64,000 nt of DNA from Cognatilysobacter bugurensis. GTDB lineage: Bacteria; Pseudomonadota; Gammaproteobacteria; Xanthomonadales; Xanthomonadaceae. The translations under genes and the position numbers were made by a program. The notes beneath the pieces are model-generated. The model made no database searches and had not been told where the DNA came from. It saw only the letters and a list, made by a program, of their open reading frames with translations. The DNA lies in assembly GCF_014652095.1 (NCBI RefSeq), contig NZ_BMYD01000001.1, forward strand, positions 659,466 to 723,465, written 5' to 3'. Of the stretch, positions 17,861 through 26,816 are shown one piece after another. The stretch's first letter is position 1. Each line of letters starts with the position of its first letter.

Positions 17861-18784
17861 ATGCACAGCCCAGCGCCTTTCTATCCGATTGGGACCCCAG
17901 GCATCGCCTGGACTGACGCGGAGCGCCTGCAATGGCGCACGGGCCAGACTCGGCACCGCAGCTACGCTGACGACGTGATGGCGCGGATCGAGCAGCTGCG
18001 GCGCGGCTTTGACGTCCGGGAATACGGCGATGTCACCTATGAGGGCGTGCGTTTTCCGCTGCTGGCTGTTCGAAGCCGCGACTGGGACGACGCTCGGCCG
18101 GTCGGTCTCGTGACGGGCGGTGTGCACGGCTACGAAACCAGCGGCGTGCACGGGGCGCTCGAGTTTCTCGAGCGCTACGCGACGCAGTACGTCGGCCGAG
18201 TCAACCTGCTCGTCGTGCCGTGCGTAAGTCCGTGGGGTTACGAGCGCATCCATCGGTGGAATTTCGACGCGCTTGACCCAAACCGGTCGTTCCGCGAGGG
18301 GAGCGGCTGCGGCGAAGCCGAGGCACTGCTGCGGCTCGTCCAACCGCTTCGGTCCCGCGTGCTCGTACACATTGACCTGCACGAAACCACCGACAGCGAC
18401 GAGAGCGAGTTCCGTCCGGCAAAAGCGGCGCGGGACGGCGAGGCATTCGAGCCCGGGCACGTCCCCGATGGCTTTTACCTGGTCGACGACAGCGAGAATC
18501 CGCAGCCCGCGTTCCAGCAGGCGATCATCGACGCAGTCGCGCGCGTGACCCACATTGCGCCGGCCGACGAGCGCGGCGAGATCATCGGCTCGGCGGTTGT
18601 CGCCCCGGGCGTCATCCGCTATCCCGTGCGCGAACTCAGCCTTTGCGCCGGGATCACCGGTGCGCGCTACACGACGACGACCGAGGTGTACCCCGACAGC
18701 CCGCGCGCATCGTCCGAGCAGTGCAACGCGGCGCAGGCGGCCGCTGTGTGCGCTGCGCTCGACTACGCGATCCCTCACGGCTGA
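17861..18784 (+). CDS. M14 family metallocarboxypeptidase
   Basis: A 307-residue protein. Zinc ligands of the M14 family are visible: H and E in TGGVHGYETSG, H in VHIDLHETTD, and the catalytic general-base glutamate in TTTEVYPD. The conserved arginine and asparagine region is DALDPNRSFREGSG. It lacks a signal peptide and probably works in the cytoplasm on peptides or on a peptidoglycan fragment, as other M14 members of this size do. The ATG was chosen because it follows the preceding terminator and begins a compact N-terminus (MHSPAPFYPIGTPGIAW). Confidence 0.85.
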   Translation: MHSPAPFYPIGTPGIAWTDAERLQWRTGQTRHRSYADDVMARIEQLRRGFDVREYGDVTYEGVRFPLLAVRSRDWDDARPVGLVTGGVHGYETSGVHGALEFLERYATQYVGRVNLLVVPCVSPWGYERIHRWNFDALDPNRSFREGSGCGEAEALLRLVQPLRSRVLVHIDLHETTDSDESEFRPAKAARDGEAFEPGHVPDGFYLVDDSENPQPAFQQAIIDAVARVTHIAPADERGEIIGSAVVAPGVIRYPVRELSLCAGITGARYTTTTEVYPDSPRASSEQCNAAQAAAVCAALDYAIPHG

Positions 18785-18983
18785 GGGCAGCGGGGGAAGG
18801 GCGGGCCGTCAGCCTGTCGGCCGACAGGGGCAAAGAGGTCGGGCTGGGGTTGAGGTGCCGAAGCCCAGCGCCCGTAGGCGGCGCCGCGCACATCGCTGAA
18901 CGAGGTATATCCGAATTTGGCCGTTCGCGGCCGCATGCTCCGGGTTGCTACGTGTTGTCCATCAGCCAACCAAAGCGCCGAAC

Positions 18984-19769
18984 GTGGACTCTCATAACGT
19001 CAGCCCTGCGCACCTCCTCTGGACCGGCGGATGGGACTCCACGTTCCAGCTGCTGCGCCTCCTGCTCGTACACCGCCGCCCGGTAGTCCCGATCTACCTC
19101 GTCGACGAACGCCGGCCCTCGCTTAAGATCGAGCAGCGCACGATGACGCGCATCCGCGAGCGCCTCGCGGAACTGCATCCTCACACCCGCGAGCTCATGC
19201 GGCCGACCGACTTCGCGCCGGTGGCGGACATTGCCCCGGATCCCGAGGTGTCGGCGGCTTACGCACGTCTCGATGCGCGCTGTCGTATCGGAACGCAGTA
19301 CGAATGGTTGGCGCGCTTCTGCCGCCAGCGCGGGCTCAGCGACGTCGAGATCGGCTTCGAACGCGAGCGCTACGGCGCCGGCGGTCTGTTACTCGACCTC
19401 ACCGTTCCCGGCGTTTCCGAGGGAGGTGGATATCGCGTGCATCGGCTGCCCCCCGGCCACGGCGATGACGACGTCGATACGGTCTTCGGGTCCTACGTGT
19501 TTCCGCTGTTCGACGTCACCAAGCAGCAGATGGCGCGCGAAGTGGATGACCGGCGCTGGCGGCCGCTCATGCTTGAGACATGGTTTTGCCATCGGCCGGT
19601 CCGCGGCCGCCCGTGCTCGCGCTGCCACCCGTGCCTCAACGTGATTTCGGCGGGTCTAGGCTGGCGCATTCCGCGCGACCGGCGCGTGCTGGGTGCGATG
19701 CACCGGCTGACCATCGGCTCGCTGAAGTCCGTCGCGCGGCCGCTCGTGCAGCGCCTGCGCAGCTCCTGA
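18984..19769 (+). CDS. QueC-like PP-loop ATPase (adenine nucleotide alpha hydrolase fold)
   Basis: About 261 residues from a GTG at 18984 (a TTG at 18945 is the alternative; neither has a clear ribosome-binding site). The N-terminal PP-loop is LLWTGGWDSTFQLL, equivalent to the SGGxDS motif of QueC and tRNA-modifying PP-loop enzymes but with Thr in place of the first Ser. The C-terminus carries CSRCHPC, the spaced cysteines that hold zinc in QueC. It is not an ordinary QueC: the region between is divergent and rich in basic residues. Such stand-alone relatives activate a carboxylate or base with ATP; the substrate is unknown. It sits between the two tyrosinases with no queuosine genes nearby. 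Confidence 0.65.
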   Translation: MDSHNVSPAHLLWTGGWDSTFQLLRLLLVHRRPVVPIYLVDERRPSLKIEQRTMTRIRERLAELHPHTRELMRPTDFAPVADIAPDPEVSAAYARLDARCRIGTQYEWLARFCRQRGLSDVEIGFERERYGAGGLLLDLTVPGVSEGGGYRVHRLPPGHGDDDVDTVFGSYVFPLFDVTKQQMAREVDDRRWRPLMLETWFCHRPVRGRPCSRCHPCLNVISAGLGWRIPRDRRVLGAMHRLTIGSLKSVARPLVQRLRSS

Positions 19770-20523
19770 CTCCACTGCGGCAGCCTCGAGCTGCCGCATT
19801 TCGGTCGATACACTGATAGATCTGACGGGCCCGCAATGGGACCGCCGGGTGGTTCGCACCGCGGACCGCGTATGTCGGTGCGAATTCGCGTGGCGTTTCG
19901 CATGCCTCGCCTCACGGAACAGTCCGCGAGATTGAGTGTGTTGTCGATCGGCGATTGGGCTGCAGCGGCTCAACCGATCCGCTGCCACTCGCGCCGGTTG
20001 GCTCCGGTTTACCGAATCGGCTGTGCACCTCTGCCTTCGGTCGGACACACGTACGTGATGCGCGCCGCCAAGCCGCAGCGCGAACGCAATTCACAGCAGC
20101 GAAGGCACGTTTGGCACTCGTATTGGTCGAGCCGGTCCTGCGCGCTGCGCAGAGGCACGCCACTCCATTTCCGAAACATTTCGAATCTCGAGCGCGTACA
20201 TTCGTTCGCGTGTTCGACGCGTCTATGACGTATTAATTGACCCAGCGCGCCGGAAACGCGCTTTACCTGATGCCGCTGATCGGCGTCCTACGGACCGCAA
20301 CGTCGTGCAATCAAAACATCGCCACAAAAATTAGCCGGATTTAAACCCGGTTGTCACGGCGAGCGCGACAGTATCGATCTCGCAGTAACCCAGCGGATGA
20401 GACACGTTATAGCCGTTCAGGCACGCATGTCCGTCCGTCAACCGCCAAAGCGTTCAGTGCAGTGCCAAGGACCTACGCGGGCCCCGCAGCCAGGCCGGAC
20501 GCCATAGCCAGCGAGACACCATC
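19770..20523. other. Long intergenic region upstream of the second tyrosinase
   Basis: 754 bases. Six-frame inspection shows only short Arg-rich open frames without ribosome-binding sites. The stretch 20220-20360 is clearly AT-richer (ACGTATTAATTGACC, CACAAAAATTAGCC, GGATTTAAACCCGG) than the surrounding genes and probably carries the tyrosinase promoter or is foreign DNA. No RNA structure was recognised. Confidence 0.5.
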
Positions 20524-22002
20524 ATGCCGCCCATCTCCCGTCGCAGTTTTCTCCGCGGAATGTCCACGGTCCCGATTGGCCTGTGGCTGGCGAGCAAAGC
20601 TCACGCGAACACACCGTTTATCCGTTACGACATTGCGTCGCCTGAAGGGCAGAGCATGCTTGCCACGCTCTCGACCGCGGTGAAGCAGATGAAATCGCTG
20701 AGCGACGCAAATCCCCGCAGCTGGCGTTGGCAGTGGTACACGCATTTCGTAAGCGGATCGACCACGAAGCAGGCCGAAATCGACCGCCTGTTCAGCGCAA
20801 CCAGCTGGCGGCGTGTACTCGCTGAGGAAATGTGGAACACCTGCCAGTCCCATGCGGGGCAGAACTACAATCATTTCCTGCCGTGGCATCGCATGTATGT
20901 GCTCTATTTCGAGCAGATCGTGCGCGAAGTCACGGGCAGGGCTGACTTCACGCTGCCGTACTGGAACTACACGTCCGCCGACCCGGCCAAGCGTGGCGTC
21001 GTGCCCGCGCAGTTCCGCTTGCGCTACGACTCGACCTGGGCGCCGCTGTACCGCTCCAACCGCTCGACGCTGGCGAACTCGGGCCAGCCGATTCACCAGA
21101 ACGAGCCGACCGATGTCATGGACGTCCGCGGGCTCATGGCCAGCGAGAGCTACAGCAACATCGGAAGCGTCAACGGCTTCTGCCGTGGGGTCGACTCGAG
21201 CATCCACGGTCGAATTCACGTGTTGACGGGCAACAGCACCAACATGGGCAAGATCTCGTACGCGGCGCTGGACCCACTGTTCTGGGTGCATCACGCGAAC
21301 ATTGACCGCATGTGGGCAAGCTGGAACGCGAACGGCGGGGTCAATCCGACCTCGGGCACGTGGCTCGATCGCGAGTTCGTATTCGTCGACGGAGGCGGCC
21401 AGCGAGTCTCGGGCCGTCTGCGTGACTTTCTCGATGCCTCGTCGCTGGGCTATTCGTACGACCGGCTCATCGGTCCAGACGGCAGCGAGGATGGCGTGAG
21501 CACGTTCGCAGCGGCGTCGTCAGCGCGTCGTAACAGCGTAGGGCGGAACCCGGAGCGGATCGGCTCGGGCAAGCCGATGGAGCTCGGGGCACAGCCGGCA
21601 CGCACGACGCTCACGATCGACGACGGCCGTCCCGAGACTGCGCTGGACCCGACGGGGCAGAAGCGGACCTACCTCGTGGTCAAGGACCTGCACACATGGC
21701 AGCAGCCGGAGGCGTTGTTCCACCTCTACGTCACGGCGCGCGGAGGCGGCCCGGTGCGCGATTACCACGTGGGCGATATCCACTTCTTCGATGCGGAGTT
21801 CCACGACCACGGCAGCAGCCCGCTCGACGAAGCGCTCGGCGAAAACTTCAACAGCTTCGATATCACGGAGGTGCTGAAGCGCCTCGTCGCCCGCAAAGCG
21901 ATTAAGCCGGGCGTGCCGCTCGAACTCGTCGTGGCCGCCGGTGGCCGCCCGACGCCGGGCGCGAAGCCGCTGATCGGAACCGTACAGCTGGTCTGGCAGT
22001 AA
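20524..22002 (+). CDS. Tat-exported tyrosinase, intact paralogue
   Basis: A 492-residue protein with a classical twin-arginine signal (SRRSFLRGMSTVPIGLW, cleavage after KAHA). CuA histidines are in YTHFVSG, CQSHAGQ and FLPWHR; CuB histidines are in SIHGRIHV and DPLFWVHHANID. The last 150 residues form a separate beta-rich domain (YLVVKDLHTWQQPEALFHLY through GTVQLVWQ), analogous in position to the lid or shielding domain of plant and fungal polyphenol oxidases. The predicted reaction is oxidation of mono- or diphenols to quinones in the periplasm, leading to melanin-like pigment or cross-linking; the substrate is not known. It is the full-length relative of the gene at 15848. Confidence 0.9.
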   Translation: MPPISRRSFLRGMSTVPIGLWLASKAHANTPFIRYDIASPEGQSMLATLSTAVKQMKSLSDANPRSWRWQWYTHFVSGSTTKQAEIDRLFSATSWRRVLAEEMWNTCQSHAGQNYNHFLPWHRMYVLYFEQIVREVTGRADFTLPYWNYTSADPAKRGVVPAQFRLRYDSTWAPLYRSNRSTLANSGQPIHQNEPTDVMDVRGLMASESYSNIGSVNGFCRGVDSSIHGRIHVLTGNSTNMGKISYAALDPLFWVHHANIDRMWASWNANGGVNPTSGTWLDREFVFVDGGGQRVSGRLRDFLDASSLGYSYDRLIGPDGSEDGVSTFAAASSARRNSVGRNPERIGSGKPMELGAQPARTTLTIDDGRPETALDPTGQKRTYLVVKDLHTWQQPEALFHLYVTARGGGPVRDYHVGDIHFFDAEFHDHGSSPLDEALGENFNSFDITEVLKRLVARKAIKPGVPLELVVAAGGRPTPGAKPLIGTVQLVWQ

Positions 22003-22139
22003 TGATCCGCACCGCGTGCCGCCGCTAAGGCGCGCACGCGGGTAAGGAGTGCACCCGGTCTTAAGCAAATCAACAGCGGCCGTGTATAAGCCTGCTTCGC
22101 TGCTACCGCGATAGTCACCGATCGGGGATACGTCAGACG

Positions 22140-22499
22140 ATGGATCCAATACTGATGTTGCAAGTCGCAGTCGCGCTGTACGCGCTGGCGGCGCTTGGCG
22201 GGTTGGCGATGGCCGGCATTCGATTCGTACGCCATCGCAACCCGCCATCCTGGCTCGCGATGGCGCACGGCCTGCTCGCATCGGCCGGTCTCACGCTGCA
22301 GTTGTACGCCTCGCTCGTCGCGGGCGCGCCGGGCTCTGCGCTGTTGTCGGCGTTGCTGTTCCTCTTGGCGGCCGCGGTCGGCGTCTGGCTCAACCTGCGG
22401 TACCACGAGGCGGATACCCCGCTGTCGAAGCGCACCGTTCTTGCGCACGGGGCCGTCGCGATCGTGGCTTTCGCGCTGTTGTTGTTCGCAGCGTTTTAA
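22140..22499 (+). CDS. Small integral membrane protein (four helices)
   Basis: A 119-residue protein with four hydrophobic helices at about 5-27, 38-58, 63-82 and 97-118. The second helix begins WLAMAHGLLASAGLTLQL, and the last two are separated by the polar loop LRYHEADTPLSKR. No named family is recognised; the AMAHGLLA pattern resembles small YeaQ-like or membrane-spanning DUF proteins of proteobacteria. Start ATG 22140 lies 137 bases after the tyrosinase. Confidence 0.65.
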   Translation: MDPILMLQVAVALYALAALGGLAMAGIRFVRHRNPPSWLAMAHGLLASAGLTLQLYASLVAGAPGSALLSALLFLLAAAVGVWLNLRYHEADTPLSKRTVLAHGAVAIVAFALLLFAAF

Positions 22500-22630
22500 G
22501 CGCCTCTGCGGCCCCCTACGACTCGCTTCTAGCCCCTCGGGTCGACCGGCGCCTGAGACGCCCAAGACAGAAGGCACCAGCCGCCGCGCTACCCGAGCGG
22601 GCCACGCATGCGGCCGGTGCCACTCCAATC

Positions 22631-22654
22631 GCGTGTCCGCCCGCGCGGACACGC
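22631..22654 (-). terminator. Perfect GC hairpin downstream of the csbD-like gene
   Basis: GCGTGTCCGC / GCGGACACGC, a 10-bp perfect stem with a 4-base loop, begins 7 bases past the CsbD stop on the - strand. There is no T-tract, so termination efficiency is unclear. Confidence 0.45.
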
Positions 22655-22661
22655 TGCGGAA

Positions 22662-22850
22662 TCAGTGCCGCGTCGCGTCGATGTCGCGCGCGTCGTCGCG
22701 CGCTTCGCCATATTCGCGCTGCGCTTCACCGAGCTTCTGCTGCACGCGGCCGCGCGTTTCCTGCGAATGGTCGTCGGTCATGTCACCGACGATCTCGTTG
22801 ACCTTGCCCTTGATCTCGGTCTTGGCGCCTTCTTTGCGATGCTTGTCCAT
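22662..22850 (-). CDS. CsbD family stress protein
   Basis: A 62-residue hydrophilic protein with the strong ribosome-binding site GGGAGG in front of the ATG at 22850. The family hallmark KTEIKGKVNEIVGDM starts at residue 11, followed by DHSQETRGRVQQKLGEAQRE. CsbD proteins are small, highly expressed general-stress proteins of unknown mechanism. A perfect hairpin follows the stop. Confidence 0.9.
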   Translation of the reverse strand: MDKHRKEGAKTEIKGKVNEIVGDMTDDHSQETRGRVQQKLGEAQREYGEARDDARDIDATRH

Positions 22851-23029
22851 GGTGTTCCTCCCGGTGGCCGCAACACGCGGCCGTGCTTCGTGTATAGCGC
22901 TGCGCGAATTCGGCTGTCGTGACCGCCAGGGCTGGTTTCCGTTAACCAAGTCTCTGCTCGCCCCCCAGCGTTTGCGGTCGGGGGCCACGGAATGTCCCTC
23001 GGTGTCCCGGGCCCCGGGACGCGGTCGAG

Positions 23030-23035
23030 TACAAT
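23030..23035 (+). promoter_or_regulatory. Probable -10 element of the SulP operon
   Basis: TACAAT lies in GAGTACAATGCG; no convincing -35 is seen 17 bases upstream. Transcription from here would give an untranslated leader of about 137 bases. Confidence 0.45.
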
Positions 23036-23042
23036 GCGCGCC

Positions 23043-23178
23043 GTTTTACAGCCGATCGGACGCATCGTGACCACGCCGCCCTAATAGCCCAACCGACGGG
23101 CGCCCGCACAGGCGGGTCGCGGCATCGCGTCTTCTTTCGATCAACGCGCCGGCATCGTCGCCGGCCGAGGGCTTTGTC
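23043..23178 (+). promoter_or_regulatory. Leader region of the SulP gene with a possible 5-codon upstream frame
   Basis: The leader holds a mini-frame GTG ACC ACG CCG CCC TAA at about 23066-23083, and GC-rich complementary stretches (GGGCGCCCGC, GGCGGGTCGC). No known riboswitch could be matched. The significance is untested. Confidence 0.3.
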
Positions 23179-24663
23179 TTGAATTCTGCTTACCGACCGG
23201 GCCAGGAATGGTTCGGCAACGTCCGCGGCGATCTGCTGGCCGGTCTTGTCGTGGCACTCGCACTCATCCCTGAGGCAATCGCGTTTTCCATCATTGCGGG
23301 CGTCGACCCGAAGGTGGGTCTGTACGCGTCGTTCTCGATCGCGACCGTCATCGCGTTCGCCGGTGGTCGACCGGGCATGATCTCCGCTGCAACCGGGGCA
23401 ATGGCGCTGGTGATGGTCGACCTCGTGCGGGACCACGGCCTGCAGTACCTGCTCGCTGCGACGATCCTCACGGGCGTGCTTCAGATCATGGCCGGCGTGC
23501 TCAAACTCGGCACGCTGATGCGGTTCGTGTCGCGGTCGGTGATTACGGGCTTCGTGAATGCGCTCGCGATCCTGATCTTCATGGCGCAGCTTCCCGAGCT
23601 CATCGGCGTGTCGTCGATGGTCTACGTCATGACGGCGGCAGGGCTGGCGATCATCTACCTGTTTCCCTACCTGACGCGCTCGATCCCGTCACCGCTCGTG
23701 GCCATCGTCGTCCTCACGGCCGTTGCGGTCGGCTTCGACATCGATGTGCGCACCGTGGGCGACATGGGCGAGCTGCCCGACAGCCTGCCGGTCTTCCTGC
23801 TGCCGGACGTGCCGCTCAACCTGGAGACGCTGCGCATCGTTCTTCCCGTGTCGATCACGCTGGCGATCGTCGGCCTGCTCGAGTCGCTGCTGACGGCGCA
23901 GATCGTCGACGACCTCACCGACACGCCGAGCAACAAGCATCGCGAATCGGCCGGGCAGGGCATCGCGAACATCGCGACCGGCTTTATTGGCGGCATGGCG
24001 GGCTGCGCGATGATTGGGCAGTCGGTGATCAACGTGAAGTCGGGCGGGCGAGGGCGGCTGTCGACGCTCGTTGCAGGTGTCGTTCTGTTGATCCTGGTCG
24101 TGTTCGCGGGCCCGTGGGTCAAGCAGATCCCGATGGCGGCGCTCGTGGCCGTGATGATCATGGTGTCCATTGGCACCTTCAGTTGGAGCTCGATCCGAAA
24201 CCTGCATACGCATCCGCGCACATCGAGCATCGTGATGATCGGCACTGTGGCAGTCACCGTCGTCACGCACGACCTCGCCAAGGGCGTGCTGACGGGCGTC
24301 CTGTTGTCGGCGCTGTTCTTTGCGCGCAAGGTCGGGCGCGTGCTGCACGTGGGTTCGACGCCGGGCGAGGGCGGTCGGTCGCGCGAGTACGTGGTCACGG
24401 GACAGGTGTTTTTCGCGTCGGCCGATGCATTCGTGTCGGCATTCGACTTCAAGGAGGCGCTGGAGCACGTCACTATCGACGTCCGCGGCGCGCATTTCTG
24501 GGACCTGAGCGCCGTGGGCGCACTCGACAAGGTCGTGTTGAAGTTTCGGCGCGAGGGTGCGCGAGTCGATATCGTGGGGCTCAACGACGCGAGCGCGACG
24601 ATCGTCGATCGACTCGGCGTGCACGACAAGCCGGATGCCGAACGGCTGATGGGCGGACATTGA
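23179..24663 (+). CDS. SulP family anion transporter with STAS domain
   Basis: A 494-residue protein read from a TTG at 23179 (preceded by GAGGG). The N-terminal signature [21 protein letters not shown] is the SulP family motif; about 11 transmembrane helices run to residue 385. The transport core includes [15 protein letters not shown] and the conserved [19 protein letters not shown] cytoplasmic STAS domain (about 405-490) follows, with [12 protein letters not shown] and [19 protein letters not shown]; the Asp-Leu-Ser is the regulatory serine site of STAS domains. The substrate could be sulphate, bicarbonate or another anion. It is followed 10 bases later by a UspA gene, so the two are likely one operon. 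Confidence 0.92.
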   Translation: MNSAYRPGQEWFGNVRGDLLAGLVVALALIPEAIAFSIIAGVDPKVGLYASFSIATVIAFAGGRPGMISAATGAMALVMVDLVRDHGLQYLLAATILTGVLQIMAGVLKLGTLMRFVSRSVITGFVNALAILIFMAQLPELIGVSSMVYVMTAAGLAIIYLFPYLTRSIPSPLVAIVVLTAVAVGFDIDVRTVGDMGELPDSLPVFLLPDVPLNLETLRIVLPVSITLAIVGLLESLLTAQIVDDLTDTPSNKHRESAGQGIANIATGFIGGMAGCAMIGQSVINVKSGGRGRLSTLVAGVVLLILVVFAGPWVKQIPMAALVAVMIMVSIGTFSWSSIRNLHTHPRTSSIVMIGTVAVTVVTHDLAKGVLTGVLLSALFFARKVGRVLHVGSTPGEGGRSREYVVTGQVFFASADAFVSAFDFKEALEHVTIDVRGAHFWDLSAVGALDKVVLKFRREGARVDIVGLNDASATIVDRLGVHDKPDAERLMGGH

Positions 24664-24673
24664 GGAGGCCCAC

Positions 24674-25567
24674 ATGGACAACCAACGTTCCGGTCCGCAG
24701 CCGCTGATTCACGCCAGTGGCTGCGTCCTGGCCGCGGTCGATCCGTCGGCCTACGCGCTGAGCGTGGCCGACCTAGCCGGCTGGGCCGCTGCACGCATGG
24801 ATGCCCCGCTGGAACTGCTGCACACCTTGGACCGACGCGCCGCGGCATCGTCCACCGACCTCAGCGGCGCCATCGCGCTCGGTGCGCAGGAGGCGCTGCT
24901 CGAGCAGTTGGCCGATCTCGATGCGCGCGGCATGACGCTCGAGCAGGCACGCGGGCGCTCGCTGCTCGACGGACTGCAGGCCCGTCTGGGCGTCCGCTCG
25001 GGCATAGAAACGAAAACCCACTTGCGCCACGGTGCGCTGCCCGACTCCCTGATCGACCTCGAGCCCGCCGTGCGGCTGTTCGTGATTGGCAAGCGGGGTG
25101 AGCATGCCGTGACGTTGGAGGGACACCTCGGCAGCAACCTCGAGCGCGTGGTGCGCGCCGTCCATCGGCCCGTGCTCGTTGCCGCGCGTGGGTTCACGGC
25201 GCCTAGTCGGTTCGTCATCGCGTTCGACGGCAGCGCAACGACGCGACGGTGCGTTGAGATGGTGTGTGCGAGCCCGCTGCTGAAGGGCCTCGCGTGCCAT
25301 GTCGTCACTGCGGCGCAGCCGTCCGACTCGACACAGGCGCAGCAGGACTGGGCGCGCGGCGAGCTCGAGACCGCGGGTTTTGCGGTGCAGCTGCACCTCG
25401 CGGTTGGCGACGCCGACGAGGTGGTGGCTCGGCACGTCGAGTCGCTGCAGGCGGACCTGCTCGTCGCCGGCGCGTACGGGCATTCGCGCATCCGGCAGTT
25501 CATCGTCGGCAGCACCACCACGCAGCTGCTTCGGCAGTGTCGCGTGCCGGTGCTGTTGCTGCGCTGA
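24674..25567 (+). CDS. Tandem universal stress protein (UspA)
   Basis: A 297-residue protein with two Usp domains (about 15-160 and 170-297); the ATG follows GAGGAGG by 7 bases. The second domain has the ATP-binding signature GAYGHSRIRQFIVGSTT (GxxG-x9-GS/T) and ends VPVLLLR. The first domain keeps the fold (VLAAVDPS, LFVIGKRGEHA, VHRPVLVAAR) but with a weaker nucleotide motif. Close coupling to the SulP transporter resembles known SulP-Usp pairs, in which Usp may sense nucleotide and tune transport; this role is inferred. Confidence 0.9.
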   Translation: MDNQRSGPQPLIHASGCVLAAVDPSAYALSVADLAGWAAARMDAPLELLHTLDRRAAASSTDLSGAIALGAQEALLEQLADLDARGMTLEQARGRSLLDGLQARLGVRSGIETKTHLRHGALPDSLIDLEPAVRLFVIGKRGEHAVTLEGHLGSNLERVVRAVHRPVLVAARGFTAPSRFVIAFDGSATTRRCVEMVCASPLLKGLACHVVTAAQPSDSTQAQQDWARGELETAGFAVQLHLAVGDADEVVARHVESLQADLLVAGAYGHSRIRQFIVGSTTTQLLRQCRVPVLLLR

Positions 25568-25576
25568 CCGCGGCGA

Positions 25577-26503
25577 ATGCGTGTGATGGACGTCCTCGTC
25601 TGCACATCGAAGGACCAGACCGCGTGGCGTGACGCTCTCGCCGCGCGTTTACCCGCGGCTCGCGTGCACGCCGGCCCGGACGCGCCGCCCTGCGACTACG
25701 CCGTCCTGTGGAAGCCGCCCGGCGATCTCTTTGCCCACCAGCCGCGGCTCAAGGCGATGTTCTCGCTGGGGGCAGGCGTGAACGGGCTGCTGGCGATGCA
25801 GGAGCTCCCGCGTGACGTGCCGCTCGTGCGCATGGAAGGGGCGGGCATGGGGCCGCAGATGGTCGAGTACGCGCTGCACGCGGCCCTTCGGGAGCTGCGC
25901 GGATTCGGTGGGTATGCGGACGCCCAAGCGGCCGCCTGCTGGAACCCCGGCCACGCACGCGCGCGGCGCGACCTGACTGTAGGCGTGCTCGGCCTCGGCG
26001 TGCTCGGCGGCGCGGTGGCATGCGCGCTCGCAGATTTCGGATTCGACGTCGTCGGCTGGAGCCGGACGCCACGCACGCTCGAAGGCGTCGACTGCCTGCA
26101 CGGCAACGACGGTCTCGACGCGGTACTGGGGCGCAGCCGCCTGCTCGTGATGTGCCTGCCGCTGACGCCAGACACTGACACACTCCTCGACGCGACGCGC
26201 CTTGCGCGTCTGCCGGCGGGCGCCGCCATCGTGAACATCGCGCGCGGTGAACTGATCGACGACGCGGCACTGCTCACCGCGCTCGACGCGGGGCACATCG
26301 GGGCGGCCTACCTCGATGTGTTCCGCGACGAGCCTTTGCCGCCGTCGCACCCGTACTGGCGCCACCCGCGCGTGATCGTCACGCCACACATCGCGGCACT
26401 GACCGACGTGCATGCGGCCTGCGATCAGGTCGCCGACAAGATCCGCTGCCTCGAAGCCGGCCTGCCGATCAGCGGCGTAGTCGAGCGCGACCGCGGCTAC
26501 TGA
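25577..26503 (+). CDS. ghrA: Glyoxylate/hydroxypyruvate reductase A-type D-2-hydroxyacid dehydrogenase
   Basis: A 308-residue protein starting 9 bases after the Usp stop. The NAD(P)-binding motif is VGVLGLGVLGGAVACALADFG; catalytic residues lie in NIARGELIDDAAL (Arg), DVFRDEPLPPSHPYW (Glu) and VTPHIAALT (His). The substrate-binding part SLGAGVNGLLAMQEL is typical of GhrA, which reduces glyoxylate and hydroxypyruvate with NADPH in the cytoplasm. Length matches GhrA (about 310). It is probably the last gene of the SulP-Usp-GhrA transcript. An alternative ATG lies at 25586. Confidence 0.88.
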   Translation: MRVMDVLVCTSKDQTAWRDALAARLPAARVHAGPDAPPCDYAVLWKPPGDLFAHQPRLKAMFSLGAGVNGLLAMQELPRDVPLVRMEGAGMGPQMVEYALHAALRELRGFGGYADAQAAACWNPGHARARRDLTVGVLGLGVLGGAVACALADFGFDVVGWSRTPRTLEGVDCLHGNDGLDAVLGRSRLLVMCLPLTPDTDTLLDATRLARLPAGAAIVNIARGELIDDAALLTALDAGHIGAAYLDVFRDEPLPPSHPYWRHPRVIVTPHIAALTDVHAACDQVADKIRCLEAGLPISGVVERDRGY

Positions 26504-26523
26504 CGACGGCGATACGGCTTACG

Positions 26524-26721
26524 TCAATCGTTGTTGTTGCTGTTGTTGACGTCTTCCTCGCCATGCATGAAACGGCGCTTCCCGCCGGGCGCGTCCGGAT
26601 CCTGCGACTGCTTGGCGTCGACCCAATCGTTGAACGTCTGCTTGTGCTTGGCCTGCGGGTCCGTGTTGTTCATGCCGCGGGGCTGTTCCTGGTTCTGCGA
26701 TTTGTCTTTCTGGTTGCTCAT
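26524..26721 (-). CDS. Small hydrophilic, probably disordered protein
   Basis: A 65-residue protein with the ideal ribosome-binding site AAGGAG ahead of the ATG at 26721. It has no hydrophobic core and is rich in N, Q, D and K (MSNQKDKSQNQEQPRG; C-terminus EEDVNNSNNND, encoded by repeated AAC codons). It includes KHKQTFNDWVDAKQSQ, the only part likely to be helical. No family is recognised. The composition suggests a stress or desiccation type protein. Confidence 0.65.
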   Translation of the reverse strand: MSNQKDKSQNQEQPRGMNNTDPQAKHKQTFNDWVDAKQSQDPDAPGGKRRFMHGEEDVNNSNNND

Positions 26722-26816
26722 TTCAACTCCTTGGTGGTGCGCGCCACGACGGCGCGCATCCCGATCAAACCGCAGCCATGATTAAGCGCCGATCAAACCC
26801 GACGGATGCCGCCACG

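Noticed and set aside
23043-23178. A known riboswitch (for example a sul1-type element) in the SulP leader
   Set aside because: No conserved core could be matched; it remains only an unassigned leader.
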